Of a stretch of 64,000 nt of DNA, positions 7,767 through 16,647 are shown piece after piece. The stretch lies in assembly GCF_014851685.1 (NCBI RefSeq), contig NZ_JACVAC010000001.1:1-64000 (forward strand), read 5' to 3'. The notes beneath the pieces were generated by a model. That model was not told where the DNA came from, did not search any database, and was given only the letters and a program-made list of their open reading frames with translations. The translations under genes and the position numbers were made by a program. The stretch comes from Pseudomonas sp. PDM05 (GTDB lineage: Bacteria > Pseudomonadota > Gammaproteobacteria > Pseudomonadales > Pseudomonadaceae). The stretch's first letter is position 1. The number at the start of each line of letters is the position of its first letter.

Positions 7767-8672
7767 TTATGCGGCGTCGCGGATCTTGTGCAGGGAAGCC
7801 GCGACCAACTTGCCAAACGCATCCACCGGCCCCTGCAAGTTGCCCAGGAAGTGCGGATAGATCAGCCACAAATCCATCACCGGCTTGAAATCCTTGAGCG
7901 GCATCACCGCCAGTTGCTCGCGATGGACGCTACGCTCCAGCAGCGGCCGCGGCACCAAACCCAGGCCCAGACCATCCGCCACCAGGCCCAATTGCAGCTC
8001 GGTGCCAAAGGTTTCCAGGTTCACCCGCAACGCCAGCCCCTGGTCGGACAAGGTGCGCTGCAACCCGGCGCGAAAACCGCAGCCATCCGGGTTCAAGATC
8101 CAACCGTTCTGATACACATCCGCCAGCTTGCAGGGTTTCTTTGGCAGTTGCGCCTTGGCGCACACCACCACCAGCTCCATCTTGCCGATGGACTCGCCGA
8201 CCACGTTGTCGGGGAAGATCTTGCCCGCTGGGAACAACGCCGCCGCCGCATCCAGCTCGCCGCGTTCGATCTTGCCGACCAGTTGGCTGCCCCAGCCGGT
8301 GGCAACCTGGGCGCGCAGGTCGGCGTATTCGGTGCGCAGGTGCTTGAGCGCATCGAGCAGCACCACGTCGCCGATGGTCTGCGGCACACCCAGGCGCAAC
8401 AGGCCGGTGGGCGGTGCGTCGGTGGCGACCAGTTCCCGCAGCGCATCCATCTCGCGCAGGATCAGCCGGCACTGCTCATACACGCGGGTGCCGATCAGCG
8501 TTGGCTTGAGTGGCTTGGTATTACGGTCGAACAGTTCCACCCCCAGCGCTTGCTCGAAGTTCTGTACGCGACGGGTGATGGCGGGCTGGGTCAGTTGCAA
8601 GGATTCGGCGGCATGGCTGATGGACTGGCAACGGATCACTTCGACAAAGGCGTCTATATCGTCAATTTTCAT
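7767..8672 (-). CDS. LysR-family transcriptional regulator
   Basis: Regulator of 301 aa with an N-terminal winged helix-turn-helix (about residues 1-60: ISHAAESLQLTQPAITRRVQ) and a C-terminal effector-binding domain. It is transcribed divergently from the thiol dioxygenase-rhodanese operon across 214 bp, the usual arrangement for a LysR protein and its target. The effector is not evident; a thiol or sulfinate would fit the neighbours. Not CysB, which is longer and has a different N-terminus. Confidence 0.88.
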   Translation of the reverse strand: MKIDDIDAFVEVIRCQSISHAAESLQLTQPAITRRVQNFEQALGVELFDRNTKPLKPTLIGTRVYEQCRLILREMDALRELVATDAPPTGLLRLGVPQTIGDVVLLDALKHLRTEYADLRAQVATGWGSQLVGKIERGELDAAAALFPAGKIFPDNVVGESIGKMELVVVCAKAQLPKKPCKLADVYQNGWILNPDGCGFRAGLQRTLSDQGLALRVNLETFGTELQLGLVADGLGLGLVPRPLLERSVHREQLAVMPLKDFKPVMDLWLIYPHFLGNLQGPVDAFGKLVAASLHKIRDAA

Positions 8673-8829
8673 TTGGGCCGCACATAGAGATCAGTCATTA
8701 AGATGTGTGCGAAGCATAGTTGCAGGAACGCTATCTGGATAGTCCACGCTGTGATCGATAACGTCTAAGCCTAGTCAACCCAGTTCTAAATTACCTTCAG
8801 CTATAAGCTAATCATTAAAAAATAGCATA

Positions 8830-8886
8830 TTAACTATAAACATTATGCTTATATAACTTCTATCAACACCGACTGATGGAATTGCC
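8830..8886 (+). promoter_or_regulatory. Candidate promoter with shortened sulfur leader, thiol dioxygenase operon
   Basis: TTAACT (8830-8835), a 16-bp spacer and TATAAC (8852-8857) repeat the spacing of modules A-C. Ten nt later comes CACCGAC (8867-8873), then TGATGGAATTGCC directly before ATG 8887. It looks like a shortened ACCGACCCC...GGA...GCC element whose GGA now doubles as the ribosome site. The upstream 24-bp block is only weakly similar (about 11 of 24). Confidence 0.4.
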
Positions 8887-9498
8887 ATGACCCAGGCCAA
8901 GCACCCCGAAAGACTCAGAGCCTTTATAGGCGCCCTGGCGGAACTGATCGACGGCAATCCACGCGAAGGCGACCTGCTGCACCGTGGCGGCAAGCTACTG
9001 GCGCAATTGGTCAGCCATGATGACTGGCTGCCGGATGAATTCGCCCAACCCAACCCCGAGCGCTACCAGCAATTTCTGCTGCACGCCGATTCGCGCCAGC
9101 GCTTCAGCATCGTCAGTTTCGTGTGGGGGCCGGGCCAAAGCACGCCGATTCACGACCACCGGGTGTGGGGCCTGATCGGCATGTTGCGCGGCGCGGAGTT
9201 TTCCCAAGGCTTCGCACGTGCGCCCGACGGCAGCCTGGTCGCCGATGGCAAGCCGATTGAATTGGTGCCCGGCCAGGTTGAAGCGGTGTCGCCCAAGGTC
9301 GGTGACATCCACCAGGTGAGCAACGCCTACGGCGACCAGGTGTCCATCAGCATCCACGTGTACGGCGCCAATATCGGCGCGGTGCGCCGTGCGGTGTACC
9401 AGCCCGACGGCAGCGAGAAACCGTTTATCTCCGGTTATTCCAACGCCTTCCTCCCGAACATCTGGGATTTGTCCAAAGAAAAGAGCCCTGCCCTATGA
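8887..9498 (+). CDS. Arg-type thiol dioxygenase (3-mercaptopropionate/cysteine dioxygenase)
   Basis: Cupin non-haem iron enzyme of 203 aa that adds O2 to a thiol to make a sulfinate. Iron ligands H89, H91 (TPIHDHRVWG) and H142 (DIHQV) are present. The S155-H157-Y159 triad and R168 fall at the same positions, as I recall them, as in the characterised Pseudomonas 3-mercaptopropionate dioxygenase; an Arg here marks that class rather than true cysteine dioxygenases. Its stop overlaps the start of the rhodanese gene (ATGA), so the two are translationally coupled. Confidence 0.87.
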   Translation: MTQAKHPERLRAFIGALAELIDGNPREGDLLHRGGKLLAQLVSHDDWLPDEFAQPNPERYQQFLLHADSRQRFSIVSFVWGPGQSTPIHDHRVWGLIGMLRGAEFSQGFARAPDGSLVADGKPIELVPGQVEAVSPKVGDIHQVSNAYGDQVSISIHVYGANIGAVRRAVYQPDGSEKPFISGYSNAFLPNIWDLSKEKSPAL

Positions 9499-11078
9499 GC
9501 ACCGTATCGACCCTGAACTTCGCCCAGATCCGCCAGGCCCTGCTGGACCGTCACGAAATCGCCCTGGTCGACGTGCGTGAAGAGGCGCCCTTCGCCGAAT
9601 CCCACCCGTTGTTTGCCGCGAATATCCCGCTGTCCAAGCTGGAACTGGAGGTGTACTCGCGCATTCCGCGGCGTGACACCCAGGTCACCGTGTACGACAA
9701 CGGCGAAGGCCTGGCTGCGCGCGCCGCCGAGCGCCTGGTCGCCCTGGGCTACACCCGGGTCAGCCTGCTCGACGGCGGCCTGGACGGTTGGCGCAAGGCC
9801 GGCGGCGAGCTGTTCATCGACGTCAACGTGCCAAGCAAGGCCTTTGGCGAATTGGTGGAAAGCCAGCGTCACACGCCGTCCCTGGCCGCCGAAGAAGTGC
9901 AGGCGCTGCTCGACAGCAACGCCGACGTGGTGGTGCTCGACGCCCGCCGCTTCGACGAATACCAGACCATGAGCATCCCCACCGGCATCAGCGTGCCCGG
10001 TGCCGAACTGGTGTTGCGCGCCCGTGAACTGGCGCCCGACCCGGCCACGCGCATCATCGTCAACTGCGCCGGACGCACCCGCAGCATCATCGGCACGCAG
10101 TCACTGATCAACGCCGGCGTGGCCAACCCGGTGTCGGCGCTGCGCAACGGCACCATCGGCTGGACCCTGGCCGGGCAGAAACTCGCCCACGGCCAATCGC
10201 GCCGCTTTGCGCCGACGTCGGAAGAACATCGCCAAGTGGCCGCGGCCGATGCGCGCCGCGTCGCCGACAGGGCGCGGGTCGGCCGCGCCACGCTGGCTGA
10301 CCTGCACAGTTGGCAGCAACAGGCGCACCGCACCACCTACCTGTTTGATGTGCGCACCCCGGAAGAATTCGAAGCCGGTCACCTGCCGGGCGCACGCTCC
10401 ACGCCGGGCGGCCAGTTGGTGCAGGAAACCGACCACGTCGCCAGCGTGCGCGGGGCGCGGATCGTGCTGGCGGATGACGACGGTGTGCGCGCCAACATGT
10501 CCGCCTCCTGGCTCGCGCAACTGGGCTGGGACGTGCATGTGCTGGACGACCTGCAAGCAGCGCACTTCAGCGAGCAAGGGGCATGGGTCGCACCGGTCCC
10601 GGCGCCGCCGCAAGCCGAGTTGATCAGCCCGCACACCCTTGCCGAATGGCAGGCACATGGCGACACCGTGGTGCTGGATTTCACCGCCAGCGCCAATTAC
10701 GTCAAACGCCACATCCCCGGCGCCTGGTGGGTCCTGCGCGCGCAACTGCCCGCTGCCCTGGCAGAGGCGCCCGTGGCCGAGCGTTACGTGCTGACCTGCG
10801 GCAGCAGCCAGTTGGCGCGCCTGGCGGTGGCAGAAGTCGAAGCCATCACCGGCAAGCAAGTGTTCCTGCTCGAAGGCGGCACCGCTGCCTGGATCAATGC
10901 GCAACTGCCGCTGGAAGAAGGTGAAAGCCACCTCGCCTCGCCGCGCATCGACCGCTATCGCCGCCCGTACGAAGGCACCGACAACCCCAAGGAAGCCATG
11001 CAGGCCTACCTGGATTGGGAGTTCGGCCTGGTGGCCCAACTGGCCCGCGACGGCACCCATGGTTTTTTCGTCATCTGA
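9495..11078 (+). CDS. Four-domain rhodanese-like sulfurtransferase
   Basis: Protein of 527 aa built of four rhodanese-homology domains (about 5-110, 120-235, 270-365, 375-490). Domain 2 has the active Cys C191 (VNCAGRTRS) and domain 4 has C435 (LTCGSSQ). Domains 1 and 3 carry Asp instead (VYDNGEG, LADDDGV) and should be inactive, as in the regulatory halves of classic rhodaneses. It is coupled to the thiol dioxygenase by an ATGA overlap. It may move sulfane sulfur, or handle sulfite/thiosulfate, made after the dioxygenase step. No signal peptide, so cytosolic. Confidence 0.88.
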   Translation: MSTVSTLNFAQIRQALLDRHEIALVDVREEAPFAESHPLFAANIPLSKLELEVYSRIPRRDTQVTVYDNGEGLAARAAERLVALGYTRVSLLDGGLDGWRKAGGELFIDVNVPSKAFGELVESQRHTPSLAAEEVQALLDSNADVVVLDARRFDEYQTMSIPTGISVPGAELVLRARELAPDPATRIIVNCAGRTRSIIGTQSLINAGVANPVSALRNGTIGWTLAGQKLAHGQSRRFAPTSEEHRQVAAADARRVADRARVGRATLADLHSWQQQAHRTTYLFDVRTPEEFEAGHLPGARSTPGGQLVQETDHVASVRGARIVLADDDGVRANMSASWLAQLGWDVHVLDDLQAAHFSEQGAWVAPVPAPPQAELISPHTLAEWQAHGDTVVLDFTASANYVKRHIPGAWWVLRAQLPAALAEAPVAERYVLTCGSSQLARLAVAEVEAITGKQVFLLEGGTAAWINAQLPLEEGESHLASPRIDRYRRPYEGTDNPKEAMQAYLDWEFGLVAQLARDGTHGFFVI

Positions 11079-11087
11079 TCAACCCCA

Positions 11088-11110
11088 CCTGCACCCACAC
11101 CGGGTGCAGG
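11088..11110. other. Perfect intercistronic hairpin
   Basis: CCTGCACCC, a 5-nt loop, and GGGTGCAGG form a perfect 9-bp stem 10 bp after the rhodanese stop codon. No T run follows. It may stabilise the upstream mRNA or tune the flavoprotein gene that starts at 11229. Confidence 0.6.
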
Positions 11111-11228
11111 CCCCACATCCGCCCCTTCTCCAGGCGCAAGCCGAGCCCAATCGGCCCGTTCGCGCCGTTCGGCTGTGGCGGTGCGTATGACTACACGCGC
11201 CTGGCGTGCAACTTCCGAGGCCGCTGAG

Positions 11229-12761
11229 ATGACTGAGTTGAGCTGCGATGTAGTGATCGTCGGCGGCGGTTTGGCGGGCACCTGGGCCGCCATCGCTGCG
11301 GCCCGCGAAGGGGTCAAGGTAATCCTGGTGGACAAGGGCTACTGCGGCACCAGCGGCGTCACCGCCACGGCCGGCCCCGGCCATTGGTGGGTGCCACCGG
11401 GCGCGCGCGAAGCGGCCATCGACAAACGCCTGGCCACCGCCTACGGCCTGGCCGATGCACGCTGGATGGCCCGCGCCATCGACACCACCTGGACCAGCCT
11501 GCCGGGCCTGCGCGACTACTACGCCTTCGCGCAAAACGACCAGGGCGAAACCCAATACCGTGGCCTGCGCGGCCCGGAGTACCTGCGCGGCCTGCGTCGC
11601 CGGGTACTCGACAGCGGCGTGACGATCCTCGACCACCACCCGGCCCTGGAACTGCTGCGCGACGACAACGGCCGCGTGGTCGGTGCCCGTGGCTGGCGGC
11701 GCCAGGCCGGTGGCGACTGGTTGATCCGCGCTGGCGCAGTGGTACTGGCCACCGGCGGCTGCGCGTTCCTCTCGCGGCTGCTGGGCAACCACACCAACAC
11801 CGGCGACGGCTACCTGATGGCCGCCGAAGCCGGTGCCGAACTGTCGGGCATGGAGTTTTCCAACTACTACTGCATCGCGGCGGCGGGCAGCAGCATGACC
11901 CGTTCGATGGTGTACAGCTTCGGCGACTACTTCGACGCAGCGGATCGACCCTTGGCGATCAGCGGCGGCCCCGGCTTTACCGAGGATTTGGCCCGGGCGC
12001 TGCTCAACGGCCCGGTGTATTGCCGCTTGAATCGGGTGCCTGCGGATATTCGTGCACAACTGCCGAGTATCCAGCCCAACCTGATGCTGCCGTTTGATCG
12101 GCACGGGGTTGATCCGTATCGACAGCGGTTTGCCGTGACCTTGCACCCCGAGGGCACCATCCGTGGGGTGGGCGGTTTGCGTTTGCTGAATGACGACTGC
12201 CAGACCAGCGTGCCCGGCGTATTCGCCGCCGGCGACGCGGCCAGCCGTGAACCGATTGCCGGTGCGACGTCCGGGGGCGGTGCGCAGAACTCGGCGTGGG
12301 CGTTGTCCACGGGGCAGTGGGCTGGGCGGGGAGCGGCGCGATTGGCCAGGCAGCGCGCGGCGTATCACGGTGCAGTGCGCGGCTTTGATGGCGTTGCCGG
12401 CGGCAGCGCGCAGTTGATTCAACGCATCCAGGCCGAGGTTCACCCGCTGGACAAAAACCTCTTCCGCAGCGGCGCGCAACTCGACCGCTCACTGCGCGAA
12501 CTCGACAACATCTGGGATCAGGTGCGCGCCACCGCCCCCTCAACCAACCCCCTGCGCGACCGCGAAACCGCCGCCATGGCCGCCACGGCGCGCTGGTGCT
12601 ACACCGCAGCGGCGCAGCGCAAGGAAAGCCGTGGCATGCACCAGCGCAGCGACACACCGCAGCAAAGCGCCCTATACGACGCGCACTTGCGCATATCCGG
12701 CGTCGATCAGGTGCACACACGTTTCGACCCCATCCCCCCTAACCCCACACAACCCATGTAG
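11229..12761 (+). CDS. FAD-dependent oxidoreductase, AprA/fumarate-reductase-like
   Basis: Flavoprotein of 510 aa. The FAD-binding motif VVIVGGGLAGTWAA lies at the N-terminus (GGG at 12-14), and the second FAD block GVFAAGDAASREPIAGATSGGG lies near residues 332-353, given here by position only. The overall form matches the flavoprotein subunit of the succinate dehydrogenase / fumarate reductase / APS reductase superfamily. ATG 11229 has a GAGG ribosome site; an ATG at 11187 would add an unconserved tail. A small 4Fe-4S protein follows, as AprB follows AprA. Its substrate here is unknown; sulfite or a sulfinate is a guess. Confidence 0.8.
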   Translation: MTELSCDVVIVGGGLAGTWAAIAAAREGVKVILVDKGYCGTSGVTATAGPGHWWVPPGAREAAIDKRLATAYGLADARWMARAIDTTWTSLPGLRDYYAFAQNDQGETQYRGLRGPEYLRGLRRRVLDSGVTILDHHPALELLRDDNGRVVGARGWRRQAGGDWLIRAGAVVLATGGCAFLSRLLGNHTNTGDGYLMAAEAGAELSGMEFSNYYCIAAAGSSMTRSMVYSFGDYFDAADRPLAISGGPGFTEDLARALLNGPVYCRLNRVPADIRAQLPSIQPNLMLPFDRHGVDPYRQRFAVTLHPEGTIRGVGGLRLLNDDCQTSVPGVFAAGDAASREPIAGATSGGGAQNSAWALSTGQWAGRGAARLARQRAAYHGAVRGFDGVAGGSAQLIQRIQAEVHPLDKNLFRSGAQLDRSLRELDNIWDQVRATAPSTNPLRDRETAAMAATARWCYTAAAQRKESRGMHQRSDTPQQSALYDAHLRISGVDQVHTRFDPIPPNPTQPM

Positions 12762-12889
12762 TGAGCGGGCTTGCCCGCGCTGGGTGGCGAAGCCGCCCCA
12801 AACCCAGGCACCTCGGCCTTGCTGATACACCGCGGCGTCTGGATTCGGGGCGGCTTCGCCACCCGGCGCGGGGCAAGCCCGCTCACTAC
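12758..12889. repeat. GTAGTGAGC-class REP inside the flavoprotein-ferredoxin operon
   Basis: Large palindrome: GTAGTGAGCGGGCTTGCCCG and GGTGGCGAAGCCGCCCC on the left, mirrored on the right. Its first bases supply the TAG stop codon of the flavoprotein gene, and it fills almost the whole gap before the ferredoxin gene at 12905. Confidence 0.88.
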
Positions 12890-12904
12890 AGAATGAGGTA
12901 ATTA

Positions 12905-13270
12905 TTGGTGATTGAACTGATCTACTCCGACCTCTGCAACGGCTGCGGCCAATGCGTCACCGTGTGCCCCACCAACGTGCTGGCGCTGAGCCCCCAGGGC
13001 AAACCCCGGATCGCCGACCAACAGGCGTGCCAGACCTGCTTCATGTGCGAGCTGTATTGCCGCAACGACGCACTCTACGTCGACCCGGACGCCGAACAAC
13101 TGCGTCACCCCGATGCGCAGGCAGTGCGCGCGGCGGGGTTGTTGGGCCAGTATCGGCGGGATTCGGGGTGGGATGAATGGAGCAATGATCCTGCGCACCG
13201 CAACGAACACTGGCGCATGGATGGGATATTTGCGTTGGCGCGGGAGGTTGGTAGTGGTTTGAAGCAATAA
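12905..13270 (+). CDS. 4Fe-4S dicluster ferredoxin (AprB-like partner)
   Basis: Electron-transfer protein of 121 aa with two complete 4Fe-4S motifs: C11-x2-C14-x2-C17-x3-C21 (followed by P22) and C42-x2-C45-x2-C48-x3-C52. The tail, residues 60-121, has no recognised domain. Start is TTG 12905 or GTG 12908; GAGG at 12895-12898 serves either. Presumably the redox partner of the flavoprotein upstream, from which it is separated by the REP element. Confidence 0.85.
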   Translation: MVIELIYSDLCNGCGQCVTVCPTNVLALSPQGKPRIADQQACQTCFMCELYCRNDALYVDPDAEQLRHPDAQAVRAAGLLGQYRRDSGWDEWSNDPAHRNEHWRMDGIFALAREVGSGLKQ

Positions 13271-13372
13271 CGCTGATTTCAAACCTGCTGATCGATATAA
13301 GGTGATTGAAAGACCTCAAATGCAATAAGAGAATAATCAAACTATTAATAATAAATTATTTTGATAATTACC

Positions 13373-13463
13373 ATATAACCAAAAAGAACTTCACAGCGAG
13401 TTTTTATGGGCTTAACGTTAAACCACTCACCGACCCCTTCTCCAGGCGGAGGTAGCCGAACCC
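13373..13463 (+). promoter_or_regulatory. Sulfur-island promoter-leader module, copy B
   Basis: Block 13373-13396 (ATATAACCAAAAAG... ending TCACAG as -35), 16 bp, TAACGT (13413-13418) as -10, 10 nt, ACCGACCCC (13429-13437), 7 nt, GGCGGAGG (13445-13452), then GCCGAACCC. The predicted RNA start is near 13425. It lies 30 nt upstream of the start codon of the sulfonate-type binding protein. Same order and spacing as copies A and C. Confidence 0.75.
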
Positions 13464-13492
13464 TTTCTTGATCTGCCTGGAGCCTGCATCCC

Positions 13493-14467
13493 ATGGTCTT
13501 TACCACCCCTTTCAAACGCCTGCTCCTGGGCACCGCCCTCGCCCTTGGACTGCTCGGCACAGCCGGCGCCGCCGACCTGCAACCGCTGCGGGTGGCCAAT
13601 CAGAAATCGACGATCAAGGCGCTGCTGGAAGCCTCCGGCGAAACCAGGAATGTGCCTTACGAAATCCAGTGGTCGGAGTTCCCGTCCGCCTCGCCCCTGG
13701 GCGAAGCCTTGAACGCGGGGGCTGTGGATATTGGTGCGCTTGGTGACGCGCCCTACGTGTTTGCCCTCGGTGCCGGTGCCTCGCTCAAGGTGGTCAGCAT
13801 CATCCACGCCGAAGGGCGCAACACCACCGCGCTGCTGGTGCCCAAGGACTCGCCGATCAAGACCGTCGCCGACCTCAAGGGCAAGAGGATCGTCACCGGG
13901 CGCGGCTCCATCGGCCACTACCTGGCGATCAAGGCCCTGGCCGAGGCCGGCCTGACCACCAAGGACGTGCAGTTCATTTTCCTGCTGCCCAGCGAATCAC
14001 GCCTGGTACTGGACAACGGCACGGCTGACGCCTGGTCGACCTGGGACCCCTACACCACCGTGGTCACCTCGCAAAGCCAGGCCCGCGTGCTGGTCAGCGG
14101 CAACCAGCTGCTGAGCAACCACCTGTACCTGGCAGCCACCAGCCAGGCCATCGCCGACAAGCGTGTGCAGTTGGACGACTTTGTCGCCCGCCTCGACCGT
14201 GCCTACGCCTGGGCCAACACCCACCCCAATGAATACGCCGCCGCCCAAGCCAAGATCACCGGCCTGCCGCTGCAAGTGCATGTGGAAGTGGCCAAGGACA
14301 CCCGCCTGACCCCAGTGGCGATTGACGACAGCGTTATCAGCGGCCTGCAAGCGACCGCCGACACCTATCAAAAAGAAGGCCTGCTGACCAAACACATCGA
14401 CGTGTCGCAGGGTTTCGACAAGAGCTTTAACGCCAAGCGTGCCCCCAATTCCCAAGCATCGCGCTGA
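13493..14467 (+). CDS. Sulfonate-type ABC transporter substrate-binding protein
   Basis: Periplasmic binding protein of 324 aa, SsuA/TauA (NMT1-like) family. Residues 1-27 are a Sec signal peptide ending AGA-AD. DIGALGDAPYVFALGAG and DLKGKRIVTGRGSIGHY are family blocks. No permease or ATPase gene is next to it, so it must dock on another importer, perhaps the one at 44044-45815 or the genomic SsuBC. The sulfur module in front indicates induction together with the 5574 and 19071 genes. The downstream monooxygenase starts 30 bp after its stop. Confidence 0.85.
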   Translation: MVFTTPFKRLLLGTALALGLLGTAGAADLQPLRVANQKSTIKALLEASGETRNVPYEIQWSEFPSASPLGEALNAGAVDIGALGDAPYVFALGAGASLKVVSIIHAEGRNTTALLVPKDSPIKTVADLKGKRIVTGRGSIGHYLAIKALAEAGLTTKDVQFIFLLPSESRLVLDNGTADAWSTWDPYTTVVTSQSQARVLVSGNQLLSNHLYLAATSQAIADKRVQLDDFVARLDRAYAWANTHPNEYAAAQAKITGLPLQVHVEVAKDTRLTPVAIDDSVISGLQATADTYQKEGLLTKHIDVSQGFDKSFNAKRAPNSQASR

Positions 14468-14497
14468 TAAAAAGCATCGCGCCAACAGGAGCAGAAC

Positions 14498-15844
14498 ATG
14501 AGCAAGCCACGTCAACTCAAACTCGGAGCCATGGTCCACGGCGTCGGTCACGGCTGGGGCGAATGGCGCCATCCGCAGGCCCAGCCGGACGCCAGCACCA
14601 ACTTCGGCTTCTACAAGCAGCAGACTGAACTGGCCGAAGCCGCGAAGTTCGACTTCGTGTTCATCGCCGACAGCCTGCACATCCACGCCAAGTCCAGCCC
14701 GCACTACCTCAACCGCTTCGAGCCGCTGACCATCCTCTCGGCACTCGCGGCGATCACCACCCACATCGGCCTGGTCGCCACTGTGACCGTCAGCTACACC
14801 GAGCCCTACCAGGTAGCGCGCCAGTTCGCATCCCTGGACCATATCAGCGGCGGCCGCGCCGGCTGGAACGTAGTGACCTCGTGGCTGAGCGGCACCGCCG
14901 ACAACTTCGGCAAGGCCGAGCACCCGCCCCACGCCGTGCGCTACCGCATCGCCAAGGAACACGTGAACGCGGTCAAGGGCCTGTGGGACTCGTGGGAAGA
15001 CGACGCCTTCGCCTACAACAAGCACAGCGGCGAATTTTTCACCCCGGGCAAGCTGCACGCGCTGAACCACAAGGGCGAGTTCTTCTCGGTCAAGGGCCCG
15101 CTGAACATTGCGCGTTCGCGTCAGGGCCAGCCGGTGATTTTCCAGGCGGGCACGTCTGAAGACGGGCGCAACTTTGCCGCTGAAAATTCCGATGCGATCT
15201 TTGTCCATGTAGAGAGCATCGAGGAAGGCCTGGCGTATTCCCAGGACCTCAAGCGCCGCGCCAAGGGTTTTGGTCGCGACCCCGACAGCCTGTCGATCCT
15301 GCCCGGCATCCGCCCGATTGTCGGCCGCGATGCCGCCGAAGTGGAAAGCCGCTATCAGCAAGCCGTGGACCTGGTCACCGTCGAGGACGCCATCGTCGCC
15401 CTCGGCCGCCCGTTCAACGACCACGACTTCAGCAAATATCCACTGGACGAACCCTTCCCGGAACTGGGCGACCTCGGCTCCAACAGCCAAAAAGGTGGTT
15501 CCGACCGGATCAAGCAGTTAGCCAGGGATGAAGGCCTGAGCCTGCGTGAAGTGGCCCTGCGTTTCTCGCGGCCCAAGCGTGATTTTGTCGGCACCCCGGA
15601 GCAAGTCGCCGATGCGATCCAGACCTGGTTCGAGCGCGGCGCCAGCGATGGCTTCATCGTCAACTCGGTGCTGCCGGACGGCCTGCAATACTTCACCGAA
15701 CTGGTGGTGCCGGTACTGCAGCAACGCGGCCTGTTCCGTAGCGAATACAGCGGCCAGACCCTGCGCGACAACCTCGGCCTGGACGTACCGGCCAACCGTT
15801 ACAGCGTCGCCAACGTGAAAGAAAAACAGGAGGCGCTGGCATGA
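14498..15844 (+). CDS. FMNH2-dependent monooxygenase, NtaA/SnaA/DszA family
   Basis: LLM-class flavin monooxygenase of 448 aa. The N-terminus [18 protein letters not shown] and internal [13 protein letters not shown] mark the NtaA/SnaA/DszA branch, which oxidises nitrilotriacetate, streptogramins or dibenzothiophene sulfone. AGGAG precedes ATG 14498. It ends in an ATGA overlap with the peroxiredoxin gene. In this setting a C-S bond-cleaving role on an organosulfur compound is likely, with a free flavin reductase supplied from elsewhere. Confidence 0.85.
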   Translation: MSKPRQLKLGAMVHGVGHGWGEWRHPQAQPDASTNFGFYKQQTELAEAAKFDFVFIADSLHIHAKSSPHYLNRFEPLTILSALAAITTHIGLVATVTVSYTEPYQVARQFASLDHISGGRAGWNVVTSWLSGTADNFGKAEHPPHAVRYRIAKEHVNAVKGLWDSWEDDAFAYNKHSGEFFTPGKLHALNHKGEFFSVKGPLNIARSRQGQPVIFQAGTSEDGRNFAAENSDAIFVHVESIEEGLAYSQDLKRRAKGFGRDPDSLSILPGIRPIVGRDAAEVESRYQQAVDLVTVEDAIVALGRPFNDHDFSKYPLDEPFPELGDLGSNSQKGGSDRIKQLARDEGLSLREVALRFSRPKRDFVGTPEQVADAIQTWFERGASDGFIVNSVLPDGLQYFTELVVPVLQQRGLFRSEYSGQTLRDNLGLDVPANRYSVANVKEKQEALA

Positions 15845-16524
15845 GCGAATCCCTCAACCGTCAGCTGGCGGACCTGCACGCCGAACGGGTCGCGACCTGG
15901 GCGCCGCAAGCGCTGCAGATCAATATCGACCAGCGCCAACGCCTGGTGGCTGAAGCACGCCCCGACGACTACGTGCAGGTCGGCGATGAGCTGGACCCGT
16001 TCACCCTGCTCAATGTCGAAGGCGGCGAACTCAACCGCGAGTCGCTGCTGGCCGACGGCCCCGCGGTGCTGATCTTCTTCCGCTTTGCCGGCTGCCCGGC
16101 GTGCAACATCGCCCTGCCCTATTACGAGCGCCAACTCTACCCACGCCTGCGCGAGCTCGGCGTGCCGCTGGTGGCGGTCAGCCCGCAAGTGCCCGAGCGC
16201 CTGGTGGAGATCAAGACCCGCCACGCCCTGCAATTGCTGGTGGCCAGTGACCGAGACAACAACCTCGCGCGGCGCCTGGGGATTCTCTACAGCTTTGACG
16301 AGGCGTCGCGTAACGCGGCGCTGGCCAAGGGCAACAGCATCGGTGAAACCACTGGCACCGGCACCTGGGAATTGCCGCAGCCGACGGTGGTAGTGATTGC
16401 CAGGGATGGCACGGTGGCGTTTGTGCAGGTGAGTCCGGATTGGTTGGTACGCACGCAAGCCGAGCCGGTGTTGCAGGCAGTCGAGCGTTTGCTGGGCCAT
16501 CAAGCCGTACGACTGGCCATCTGA
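15841..16524 (+). CDS. Peroxiredoxin-like AhpC/TSA-family protein
   Basis: Thioredoxin-fold protein of 227 aa with a C85-x2-C88 motif in [17 protein letters not shown], so thiol-disulfide or peroxide chemistry. The first 45 residues are an extra helical segment before the AhpC/TSA domain. It has a CxxC rather than the single Cys of LsfA-type sulfate-starvation peroxiredoxins. Coupled to the monooxygenase upstream; it may remove peroxide leaking from flavin monooxygenases. Confidence 0.8.
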   Translation: MSESLNRQLADLHAERVATWAPQALQINIDQRQRLVAEARPDDYVQVGDELDPFTLLNVEGGELNRESLLADGPAVLIFFRFAGCPACNIALPYYERQLYPRLRELGVPLVAVSPQVPERLVEIKTRHALQLLVASDRDNNLARRLGILYSFDEASRNAALAKGNSIGETTGTGTWELPQPTVVVIARDGTVAFVQVSPDWLVRTQAEPVLQAVERLLGHQAVRLAI

Positions 16525-16537
16525 GCCCACACTCTCC

Positions 16538-16627
16538 TGTGGGAGCGGGCTTGCTCGCGAAAGCGGTACATCAGTCACGCATGTGTTAACTGACCCACCG
16601 CTTTCGCGAGCAAGCCCGCTCCCACAT
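16538..16627. repeat. REP palindrome
   Basis: TGTGGGAGCGGGCTTGCTCG and its inverted copy flank a 45-bp loop between the peroxiredoxin and acyl-CoA-dehydrogenase-like genes. Confidence 0.85.
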
Positions 16628-16647
16628 TTCTGACCGAGTACATTCCC

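Noticed and set aside
13406..13471. 21-codon upstream frame (MGLTLNHSPTPSPGGG...) before the 13493 gene
   Set aside because: Its ATG is upstream of the predicted -10, so it would not be transcribed from that promoter.
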